Source of the DNA: Antrodiella citrinella
Lineage: Eukaryota > Basidiomycota > Agaricomycetes > Polyporales > Steccherinaceae
Direction: 5' to 3'
DNA: 27,880 nt
Assembly (NCBI GenBank): GCA_004802725.1
Contig: SGPM01000352.1
Location: forward strand, 1 to 27,880
The notes under the pieces are model-generated. The model saw only the letters and a list, made by a program, of their open reading frames with translations, did no database searches and had not been told where the DNA came from. Below, in pieces: positions 10,369 to 19,462 of the stretch. How positions within the stretch are numbered: position 1 is the first letter of the stretch; the number at the start of each line of letters is the position of its first letter. Made by a program: the position numbers and the translations under genes.

Positions 10369-12879
10369 TTACAACGGCCTGGTGTCGCCAGTCCCGAGGG
10401 AAACTGCAGTCTTGATAGAGTTGGGGAGGTCCAAAATGTTCTTCGGTGTCAACTCTCTGGAGAGAAGATGCACAGGGCTCATACTGAATCCTAGGGTCTC
10501 GCAAGAGGGACTCAGATAGATATCAGTGGGTCCCGGTTGCTCGATATCATGCCTACGCGAAGAGATTGAGCTACGCAACTTAGTGGAAAAGGTGAATTGA
10601 CTCACTTCGCCTTCACGTGCTTCAGCATCGTTTCCTTCTTATCGGTGTCATCATGAAGGCGGTCGCCTTTGCAGTGCTTGCATTTCCAACCATAGGCCGA
10701 CTCGAGCGCTGCTGCCGCACGAAGTGATAGCACAGATTCCAGGTCTTGAACCTTTGTGAGCGGTAAATCCTCAGCGGCCAGAGTAAATCTATGTTCGGCG
10801 CCGGCATTCAACCGTGCATGCTCGAGCTGAAACCCCAGCTTAGTGTTAACCGTGCTCATTTTCACAGGATACTCACCGCCGAACGCCAGGTGTAGACTGA
10901 GAGAACACCTCGGAAATGATCGTCGCTCTTGCAGCCTTCTGTGGAACACACAAGACGAATGGCGAGGCTATCCATTTCTTCTGCAGACGTCGACAATAAG
11001 CTCCTGCCAGACGCCTCGATGATGTGTTGCATGGCCTTGTAAACCCAAGCCTCATAGCGATGCCGGGTACCATGGCCACTGAGGATAGCATGACTGACTG
11101 TTGCGTAGTCGTCCGATGAATCGGCAGCCTCGGTGTTGGAGCTGTAGCCTTTCGATAGAACAGCTGGATAAGTGAGGTAATTCCGGCATGAATAGTCCGC
11201 ACAACGGTGAAAAGTGCCGATGGCAAGAGATCCAAGATCGGCATTGAGAGGGAGCTTCATGGACATGGCAGAGTTGATCTCTTCGATGAGTCTGGCAGTT
11301 TCTGCAGCTTTCCAAGCGGCCACCATGCTAGCTATATCGCTCTTCAGAGAATCAAAGCTGGCTGAGGTAAGTTTAGGGCCCGTAGGTAAGTCGACGATAT
11401 CGCGGACTTGAGGGAGTAATGCAAATTGACAAGGCACCGGGAAGATACCTTCAAAGGGCTTCGCCAGGATAGGGCAGATATCAGCGACCGTTCTAAAGCG
11501 CTCATACATGTTCCTTCTGTACGCCTCGAGATGTCTGGCGTGTCTAAAATCCTCGAAAAACTTGATCAATGGAGCCTCCATGCGTTTCCAGCCTGTCATT
11601 TTCAACTGTTAGCCCCTCCAGACAGGTCCGAAAATGTGAGGCAAACCTCGCTCAGTCAGCTCCTTAGCTTCTTTGGCACCAATAATAGCCATAAACTCGG
11701 TGTTAGCCCGTGACTCCCTGACAAGGTTTAACTCCTTCCCCCACCCCATGTTTTCCAGTCTCTGGACAATGCTATATCCCGTAAGTGTCAGACAGATGAT
11801 TGTCCCCCTTAACACAGAGGCTGGTACGCACGCTTCCTGACGATTTCGCTTCATTTCTGCTAGTTCATCTGACCGACTCATTTTCTTCAGTTTGAACCAG
11901 GCTCGCATTTCAGACGCAAACTATCATCACAACATTAGAACCGGTGTGTGAAATATGTTCGATATATACATACATTGGACTCCATTTGGGTGATGGCCAG
12001 CCGTCTGTCCTTGAGTAGTTCCTCCCGTTTGCTTTCGTTGGTACTCTTCCACAGCTTGTTGAACGTTTCTACGTCGGACTTGAGGTATCCATAATTGTAC
12101 ATATCTTAGGAAGATCTGCATGAGCTACACGTCGCGCTCATCAATGAAACTTCTCACATCGCCGTTTGCTGGGATAGAAATGTCGGTGAACAAGCACGGC
12201 AGAGCCTGGCACTTCAGACTGTATGTCGTTGTCTGTTCTGAGAAATCTTGTCAACAAGGCCGAATTGAAACATTAGCAAGATAGACGTATACATACAACT
12301 TGTCGATGCAAAGGTCGCAAAGTCGCATACCAGTGGTCCAATGACAATCAGTCGGAATGATAATACGTTTCAAGCATCCCTGCGTAAGTGCAACGTTAGA
12401 GGACCACGGTCTTCGTAGTGATTTAAGAAAAGCTCACAAGGCAGGAGTTCTCAAACGCGAAACTCGCAAACGCTGGCTCAGACAGGAGGGAAGGACATTC
12501 CGGTAAACCTTGTACATTGTGGCGAGTAGCCTTCCAGAATGGTAGGGAAGTGCGACTCATCAATAAAGCGCGAAAGTCCTTAGTTGTGCGAGCGAGATGA
12601 AGCAGATCCAAAGGATGCATATACGATAGGACCTAGAGGACGCATAAGCATAAGGATGCAGCTTGTACTCGCCGCTCTCTCAAAGCCTACCTCGAAGATA
12701 ATGTCGAGTGGCATTGTTGGCAAATCTGCCAACGAACCTCGACGACCCCGCACAGTACGTGTGCGAGTGGCTTTCTTCTTGATTACGGGTTTGGCATCAT
12801 CATCTCCGGATCCACTGTCAACCTCCACTGGCGAGACGACGGTAGTCACCTTGCGCCTCGTGCTTCTCCTTGGAGGCAT
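10369..12879 (-). CDS. F-box protein with C-terminal C2H2-like zinc finger
   Basis: Ten exons: 12879-12691, 12632-12438, 12379-12297, 12237-12158, 12104-11974, 11920-11832, 11771-11647, 11592-10877, 10826-10606 and 10552-10369. Phases close exactly, giving 670 aa. The nine introns are 50-60 nt, all GT-AG. The start is the ATG at 12879 (MPPRRSTRRK), followed by a basic, low-complexity N terminus. An F-box spans about residues 51-100: LPTMPLDIIFEVLSYMHPLD is followed by an LLHLARTTKDFRALL stretch and WKATR. The middle (from about residue 190) is rich in Lys, Glu and Arg and probably helical. Near the C terminus CKHC (C585, C588) is followed by H606 and H611, a CX2C-X17-HX4H arrangement interrupted by the last intron. 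F-box proteins are substrate receptors of SCF (Skp1-Cullin-F-box) ubiquitin ligases, and this architecture is expanded in agaricomycetes. Its substrate is unknown. Confidence 0.87.
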
Positions 12880-13222
12880 GCTTGTCAAGAAACACGGAGT
12901 TGCAAGTCAATGTGGCGGGAAAGGAACAAGATAGGAGAGGTGGTGGTGGTGGTACAGAAACAAGCCGCGACCTTCGAGTCAAAGCGACAGAATGGCCATT
13001 AATATTGTTCACGCGTAGTACGAATTGAGATGGCCACAATCCCAATTTGGAACACGTTACCACGTGGGACGTGACTCGGTTTTCGCCGAATGCGCTACGC
13101 GATCCAGCACCTCGGAGTTTTGTCTTGTACCAAATCGACTATGATACAACAGTGTGGCAATCACAAGGGAATTTACTACTCTCAAAACAACATGACTACA
13201 CAGTAAACACAGACTGTGGCAT
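12880..13222. promoter_or_regulatory. Promoter region of the F-box gene
   Basis: This is the gap between two minus-strand genes: downstream of the DUF6533 gene and upstream of the F-box gene. It holds a perfect E-box palindrome CACGTG at 13061-13066, about 180 nt before the F-box ATG. Use as a promoter is inferred from position only. Confidence 0.4.
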
Positions 13223-15003
13223 TCAGGGCCCCCCTTCTGGTTCGTGACCTGTGTACTCTCCCTCTTCTTCATCAGCGTGTCGTGATTCTACGGGCTGGGG
13301 ATCATTGTGTGGGTCCAAAAATGTCAGAGTGTTCATGTGACGGTGACCAATCGTTTCCATGATGTACGAGTTGTCCCAGCCAGACGCGTACACCTTCTCG
13401 CGCATGTTGAGGAGAAGCCTACTACCGAGCATGGACGGTAGTGCAGCGGACCAGCTAAGAACGAGACGATTTCAGGACACACAGAGGGAAAAAGGGAAAC
13501 GCACATACGGCATGACCATATTGATCCAAGTGGGATTTCTTGCCCATATTAGCGTACTAATCAACAGGACGATGAATATGCTTGAATACGAGTCAGAAAG
13601 AAGTGCCACTGCCATCGGATCTCGATTAGGGAGAAATCTCAACCTACACTTACACAACAAAGTATAGAATACTATAATCATAATCAGCACGTAGACATGT
13701 ACGCGCGAGAGGTCATGCTCACCTGTCTCTTGCAACTGTGACGATCAAAGGTATCCGCCGAGCCTGCTTCTCCCGCGACCATGCTTTGTACATAACCAAG
13801 ATACACAGCACGGGTTCGAAGATGAGGCCAGGAACCCAAAATAACGCCGAAACATTCAGCAGCCCACGGTAGAGGCAACCGGTAGGTGTTGATACCACAG
13901 GTATATCTATCATGAACGCCGCTTAGCGTACATGCGGATGGCGTGAATGTACGAGAACTTACGTTCTAAGTGTCTGATCGTTACTCCGACGAGGGTCGCC
14001 ATTGTCGCAATTTCCAATACGCAGAAGGTCAGAAGAAATATGAGTAGCGTCTTACTACGCTCGTATAACGCATAGACCTGTACGACTCGTTGAGTACACC
14101 CGGTCTGATTGAAACAAATGGACTTACGCGCAACTGCATAATGACTTCATGACGTTAACATGAATACCATGGTCATTGAGTTCGCTAGCATGCTTGACCA
14201 CGAACCTTGAATCAGGAGAGTCTGTGTGAGGGTTCTGCACGAAACTCGTCAAACGATCAGATGGCCTAGCGAGTGAGATATCCATACGTACACTATGTCG
14301 TCGCACAGTAGATAGATGACGCATCTGTCTCAATCGAAGTGGAGGAAATGAGTCGCCGGGAACCACATAAGACGTCTCTCAAGCTTACATCTGGTAAAAT
14401 TTTCATCAAAAGCGGATAAACATGAGTGAACTGAACCCAACGTACTTTGGACGAGACAACGCCACTCGGCGTGAGAGGAACTATTTTTGAAGACGATTAG
14501 ACCACTCGTCAAGTCGTTGAAAGGTGAAGACATACTACTATCAAACACCAAGAACGTCAACGAGAAGAAGCGATTCTGCATGTAACGGAGTTACTCGGTA
14601 TCAGATCATTTCGGAATGCTTTACGCACGCCACAGAAGTGCACTCACAAATATGTATAGATAAAATGCAAGACTGTTCTTGCGAGCCGACCAAACGAAAG
14701 CAATCTGGTCATCCGGTCAATGAGATAGTCAATGATTTGAAGAACGACTTGCCTCCCGATCCAAGGTCAACACTATGGCCCTGTTGAGCTACAGCAGTGG
14801 TTTTATGTGGCATTAATGAACTCACGATGATCGTAGCCCAGCAGGGCAATGGCCGCCATCCTGGATCTTTTCCCCATGTCAACTGTGTCACAAGACAACA
14901 CGTCAGTAATGCGCAATGAATCCGCTTGCTGCAACAGTCGACGTCTACACGTACGGGCATTGATGATGGATGGGGGCAGTGGCCCCATACTGGTTCCCGA
15001 CAT
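13223..15003 (-). CDS. DUF6533 domain-containing multi-pass membrane protein
   Basis: About 14 exons. 5' part: 15003-14826 (possible in-frame intron 14954-14883), 14772-14753, 14704-14648, 14575-14536 and 14480-14446. 3' part: about 14324-14292, 14234-14206, 14144-14128, 14077-13963, 13906-13723, 13671-13654, 13580-13509 and 13454-13223. The diagnostic N-terminal DUF6533 signature is split over tiny exons: GYDH, then LLTLDRE, then IAFVWSARKNS, then NRFFSL. Downstream are LRVYALYERSK, a helix ending ILVMYKAW, then the RDSILYFVV block, and finally SRLLLNMREKVY before an acidic tail. About seven hydrophobic segments are visible. Function is unknown; the family is expanded in agaricomycetes. Odd points: a 20-nt exon is followed by a GC-AG intron (donor GCAAGT at 14752), and between 14446 and 14324 I could not find a splice that keeps frame. 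A frameshift, sequence error or missed exon there leaves the total length uncertain (about 320 aa). Confidence 0.82.
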
Positions 15004-15185
15004 GCGTGCGGTCTACGAGCACTTCGTCGAGAAGCCAGTTCGTAGATTCCAGCCCGACGACCAGTTTTGTAGCGAAAAATTCTCGGGAACGGCTGGCCGG
15101 CAGCTAACTATAGCAACAATAGCAACCTGCCTGAGGTTGCGTTGAGCGAGAGGTCTCGGAAGCCAGAGCGGGGACTTAGCTTACC
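15004..15185. promoter_or_regulatory. Presumed upstream region of the DUF6533 gene
   Basis: This is short non-coding DNA before the chosen start at 15003. I see no strong TATA box. The assignment rests on position only. Confidence 0.3.
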
Positions 15186-15194
15186 GGGGTTAAG

Positions 15195-15570
15195 TATCCT
15201 TCTGACGTTTTTCTTTCTGATTTGAAGCTTTGGATTCGCGAGTATCGACAACGATGTCATCACTGCCCTGGTGTGATTTGGTCTATGAGATGACAAGTGA
15301 AGCAAGGTGAAGCAGTGACGAACTTACGAAAAGGATCTGTGGAAGCCGCAATAAATGGTGGCGACGCTGTGCGAGACCGTCAGCGGGTTCTCTGGCGCGA
15401 AACAGGATGCTGCGTGAACGGAGGACGAGGCGTTGGCCAATGCTCACATGAGTGGAGTTTGAAGTTTGAAGATATGATACATTGATAGCGTTCGCCGTCG
15501 TAAGTTCCAGAGCCGGCGCTCGTGGTTGGATCAAGATTACAATCAGGACGATAAAACCTGATGCAAGTCA
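15195..15570 (-). pseudogene. Possible 3' fragment of another membrane-protein gene
   Basis: A minus-strand reading contains THVSIGQRLVLRSRSILF, then RLPQILF. It is spliced through a GTAAGT donor and CTCATAG acceptor (about 45 nt) to a charged tail of about 30 codons (TKSHQGSDDIVVDTRES onward) and a TAA near 15196. The G-RL-L-R pattern resembles the last helix and start of the tail in DUF6533-type proteins, and the fragment lies just upstream of the real DUF6533 gene on the same strand. No earlier exons could be found, so it is either a relic of a tandem copy or chance. Confidence 0.22.
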
Positions 15571-16255
15571 ACAGCCAATCAACAGCTATCGTCGTGTCGA
15601 GTGAATAGTTGTAGAGTTAACCGAATTATCCACAGACATCGACGAAACGGAGTTTGTGTGCAGTTATGGTGGAATCTTGTTCACTGCATGCCAAAAGCTC
15701 AACGGAATGGCCAACGCAAAACGTGGCCACGCGCGCCATTGGCACTTCAAACTCGAAGTTTACAGACTAGCCTATGAAAGTCAGAACGTATCAATTGGGC
15801 AGCAATGGTAAGGTTGGTACAGAATTTGATGCATTGATGCGTGATGCCTGGCAGCATGCAGTGCAAACTCGGCTGATCATGTCATGAGGAAACAAAGTGA
15901 GAATCACTCGCCTTCAGATCTTCAGATCTCAGACCGAAACTCATCCTCCTCAAGTTTCAGATGTGTGTAGTCTCCTTGGCTGACCTCGGTGCGGAAGACA
16001 AATATTCCTTACTAGAGAGATGTGTGGAGATTTGTGTATCACTTCAGCTGCCAGCTCGAAGAGGGACGGAAAGACTTGGTACGACTGGAAGCTTGAAGCC
16101 ACAATATTGAAGCCAGGCTGCCAGGGTCCGTTGCCAACGCGATCTCCGATCGCCCTCCTAGTCAGCTCGCCGGTGCCGGTATTCCGATGCCCTTTTTTAT
16201 TGTAATCAAGTGTCAGATTGAGGCTTATCCAGGATTCGTGTATTGAAGAATACAA
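15571..16255. other. Intergenic region, nothing recognised
   Basis: No gene is supported. A minus-strand frame at 15950-16255 follows the stop of the broken F-box-like gene and is probably its former 3' flank. A small tandem of CTTCAGAT lies at about 15912-15929. Confidence 0.4.
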
Positions 16256-17145
16256 TCAGCCCCAAGATACAAAAGTCCGCGACGTGGGTGCCAGGCAGGT
16301 GCGACCAGGTACAATTTGTGATAAACAATCTTGAGGGCTTCGGTGCGTCTGCAAGATCAAGCTTGTTATAGCCTGTCTATAGAAGGCCTGAGGAAAGTCG
16401 ACATCGTCCAAAGAGAGGGTCGCGACGCGAAGAAACTGTAGATCGGGAACGGGTACGTCGTCATTGAGATCGTCTTCACAGATGCTACTGAGTGTCAGAT
16501 GATCCACGTCCCCGAAGACCATGAGCAGCTCCAGCGATCCAGAGGGTCAACGAGCTCTCTGTCCTTGGCAGTTCGACCGGTCAAATCTATGCTCAGGAAT
16601 CGGAGGATAGGTCTAGCAGGTGCTGGATATCCGTACCCCGTGCTCGACGATTAGTGGATGTGTGCACAGGGTACGACGTCCGAGCCCTTCATTCGGACGA
16701 TTCAATGTAAATTTGGTAGGAAGATTTTGCTGAACAGCTGCGCGAAAAGCTCGCGAGGGTCCTTTGGTACAGTGTCTTCTTCTTCCAGGGGCTCGGCATC
16801 ACGGTAGAGTCGATTCAAGACAAGGATCTGTACGCAGGTACGTATGGCGGCCGAAGTTGACAGAAGGTCCATAAAAGACCGCAGTAATCTGCTTCTATGC
16901 CTTTGGTATTTGCAATCTGCATATCAGCAGCGGTATGCAAAGGAGGATGGCGCACCTGGTATGGACGGATCATCCTCCGGAGAGACAAAAGCCAGCCGGA
17001 TGTCATCGTGGAACAAAAAGGGCCCGGGGAGTGCGGCCTGACGCCACCGACGCGACACCGACGCTCAACTCACGATGTCGGCTTGCGGAAACAGTGTAAA
17101 GGCTTCTCTAAATGGAACACAGTTCTCTGACGTCGTTCTAGCCAT
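16256..17145 (-). pseudogene. Broken F-box-like gene
   Basis: ATG at 17145 opens MARTTSENCVPFREAF. Exons 17145-17074, 17037-16956 and 16916-16702 join in phase through very short introns (36 and 39 nt) and read APLPGPFLFHDDIRLAF-like sequence (seen here as AALPGPFLFHDDIRLAF), then an RHRSRLLRSFMDLLSTSAAIR helix and an ELFAQLFSKIFLPNL repeat. This is the usual layout after an F-box in agaricomycete F-box-like proteins. The frame then breaks three times: TGA at 16704-16702, an in-frame TAA at 16653-16651 in the continuing frame, and a shift near 16530. After that a clean stretch (MVFGDVDHLTLSSICEDD onward) runs to the stop at 16256. Three lesions argue for a pseudogene, although the N-bearing sequence may add errors. 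The F-box itself is weak, so the family call is an inference. Confidence 0.5.
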
Positions 17146-18345
17146 CGGTAATAGACATCATGAACTGCATATTGGCGTGACTGTCAAGTCAGAAACTGTG
17201 TCAAGAGAGTTATCATCGACATACTGTATTATCAATGTCAGTGTGAGGTTCACTGGTGTTCAGAGGAGAAACGGAGAATGAAGCTTGAAGGAAAGACGTG
17301 AAAGACTTCAAAGAGTCCGACAGTACTAGGCGCTCGCCTAGGCTTACAGGCGCGTTGGAAGAGAAGATATGCATATTCGATACCGTGAAGTAATGCGATG
17401 CTGGCAGCTGAACACAAGCTGTCCTCGCTGTCCTGCCAATAATACATGTATACTATGCCACCTTCAGAACGCCGCGCCCATGTAGACCGGGGAACGCCTC
17501 CCTTCTTCGGTTCCAGCTGTTTGCAGAACGATAGGCCGGTCCATGTCGCGACACACGCAGACGGAATGCCAAATATCCGGTATGCGAGCTCTTGCCGATG
17601 ATGGTCACGTCGTGATCCTTGTGACGTGCATGGCCAGAACACTGAGAACAGCCTGCCAAACCCATCTGTGATCGCTGAAAGAGGCAGGCGTTACAAGATC
17701 TACAGCTACGCGGAAATTTGCCAAAACTCCGTTTGAGTGTGTTTGCGACATAACCGGCCTATCGTTCTGCAAACAGCTGTAAGGGTGGTTTCCCATTGCA
17801 GACATTCTACACTCACCGACGCCGACCTCATCGATGGTCTTCCTGAAAGGGGCCTCAGCGAGCCAAGTGTGAATATCATATCCAACATGACTTCCAGTGT
17901 CTTTCCCAATCTAGAACCCAGCCGATCAATATGTACGTAGATGAGAGTTGGTGCATAGAAATGGGGAGATCATCCGACCTATAATGACTTGAACACAATG
18001 ATGGGTCGAAGGGTACAACAACCAGAATGCAGCGCTCACTATAGCTATCCAGATAATGGGTCAGTCTCCGTGCATTCTCTCGACCACAGAATGCTCACAT
18101 ATCGTTGCTCACACGCAATCGCACTGATCCACGGTGCCGATATCCCAGGGTATAATTCACCAACAAGACGCAGACTCAACAAATATTGCATGAGGAGTGA
18201 TACATTGTGGGATCTGGTGTGTACATTGTTGAGACATTGAACGTCCGAGCGTATGCACAGACTGAGATGGTGGTACAAGAGGTTATTCTGTATTGGCTTC
18301 GAGCGTATGTGTGACCGCACCGTGCCATTTGAATCATTCAAGCCA
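17146..18345. other. Intergenic region with inverted repeat
   Basis: No intact gene. A minus-strand frame (17250-17642) contains GIVYMYYWQDSEDS, faintly like a DUF6534-type membrane protein, but it is interrupted. The region is dominated by an inverted repeat (17514-17779, listed separately). From 17780 to 18345 I see nothing else. Confidence 0.4.
17514..17779. repeat. Inverted repeat, 27 bp perfect within ~80 bp imperfect arms
   Basis: Bases 17514-17540 are the exact reverse complement of 17753-17779 (27/27). Similarity then continues inward with mismatches and small indels: ATGTCGC is shared, then ACACNC, ACGGA, CAAAT.TCCG and a CTTG end. Arms are about 80 bp around a spacer of about 100 bp. 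No target-site duplication or transposase was found. It could be a MITE-like element, an inverted duplication of an exon, or a hairpin-forming locus. Confidence 0.75.
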
Positions 18346-18880
18346 TCATTCTCCATCTCTTTGCTTCCTCAATTCTTCCAAAATGCTTTTCACACCTTCT
18401 AAGTCGCCAATAGCTGCCCTCCCTCCGTCCCAGTCAACGACAATGGGCCATTTGAGCGCGTTCGGGTTCTTCTCCGCAAGACTGACCACATCTTGCGGTG
18501 TTCGTCCACTACCAGACGACGCAGTGCTGGGATGTGCAGACACCAATGAATCAGCAGAGGTTGCTCTCGTGTACGATAGGATAGTGCGGAGCTGGTCGGT
18601 CGTAGGCGGCTTATTCTCGATTATCTCGAGGTTGAACTTGAGAGGATGAATCGCATTCTGCGGGTACGGCGACGATAAAGAGGCATTCAAAAGTCGTAAG
18701 GCCGCTTGCGACGGTGGTGAAGATGGGTTGTGACTGTCCAGGGGTTAGCATTTATATAGCAAATATGTCAAACTAATGAGGCTCACAATATAGAAATCTG
18801 AGGCTAAAGCGCGCACACACTTAGCATCGCCCTAACATATGTCCAAATAGACTTACGATAGAGCGTTTGAAGGCGAACAT
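18346..18880 (-). CDS. Fmp46-like thioredoxin-fold protein (DUF1687)
   Basis: Three exons, 18880-18857, 18797-18787 and 18733-18346, give 140 aa with exact phase. Introns 18856-18798 (59 nt) and 18786-18734 (53 nt) have GTAAGT and GTGAGC donors and GCTAA-type branch sites. The start ATG follows CTCGAA. The N terminus MFAFKRSIISIFHNPSSPPS resembles the fungal DUF1687 family (yeast Fmp46, a putative mitochondrial redox protein): a short beta strand, then a helix-start loop. The C-terminal half reads NALKWPIVVDWDGGRAAIGD followed by a helix, like the end of a thioredoxin-type fold. There is no cysteine anywhere, so a classical CXXC redox reaction is not possible from this sequence. The middle exon is only 11 nt. 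Mitochondrial location is inferred from the family. A CRE palindrome lies about 50 nt upstream of the start. Confidence 0.85.
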
Positions 18881-18930
18881 TTCGAGGATATTGAGTAGAG
18901 AAGAGCGACCAAGTTGATGGCCACACGAGG

Positions 18931-18938
18931 TGACGTCA
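18931..18938. promoter_or_regulatory. CRE palindrome TGACGTCA
   Basis: A perfect 8-bp CRE/ATF site for bZIP factors lies 51 nt upstream of the Fmp46-like ATG (minus strand). Its position suggests stress-responsive control of that gene. Activity is inferred. Confidence 0.45.
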
Positions 18939-19462
18939 CAAATAGTCACGCTGTCCCTTCGTGTCGTGACAGTAACAGCGTGATAAGCATGACACCCGCC
19001 AGATGTGACGACGCGTCCAAGTTCGTTTTCTACACCGCAACTTCAACTTGAATCCGAAGTGCAAACGACCCAAGAATTATCGAGTGGGTTGCATATGCAA
19101 CACGTATGGGTGGTATGGTGAACTTGATGAATCAGCTCGTGTATTCTAGGTGAGATAATGCATGATCGCTGTGGACACCGCGCGCTGACTGTCATGCTCT
19201 AACAGCAGTCAAGTTCAATCTCCTAGTACATACACACATCGACAATTATGTGTATTCCCGATACATGCAATATCTCCTTGAATTACATGCTTGCGCAGGG
19301 CTGATGGTGTACGATAAATCTGAACATTCTGCATGTCCCGGGACTCCGACTCAGACTCTCCGATGATTGACAGAAATCATGGAACGGTCCCTGACTATGA
19401 CCGCTGTCTTGCACTCCGTTTCCCATATAAAAAAGCTCACTGGACAGGGTGGTATAACCCTG
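18939..19462. other. Divergent intergenic region between Fmp46-like gene and lectin
   Basis: The two flanking genes are divergently transcribed and share this stretch as upstream DNA. No ORF is supported. A TATA-like element sits near its right end. Confidence 0.5.
19426..19434 (+). promoter_or_regulatory. TATA-like box upstream of lectin
   Basis: TATAAAAAA lies 28 nt before the first ATG (19463) and 40 nt before the next in-frame ATG (19475). If it is a true TATA box the leader is very short, which slightly favours 19475 as the start. Confidence 0.4.
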
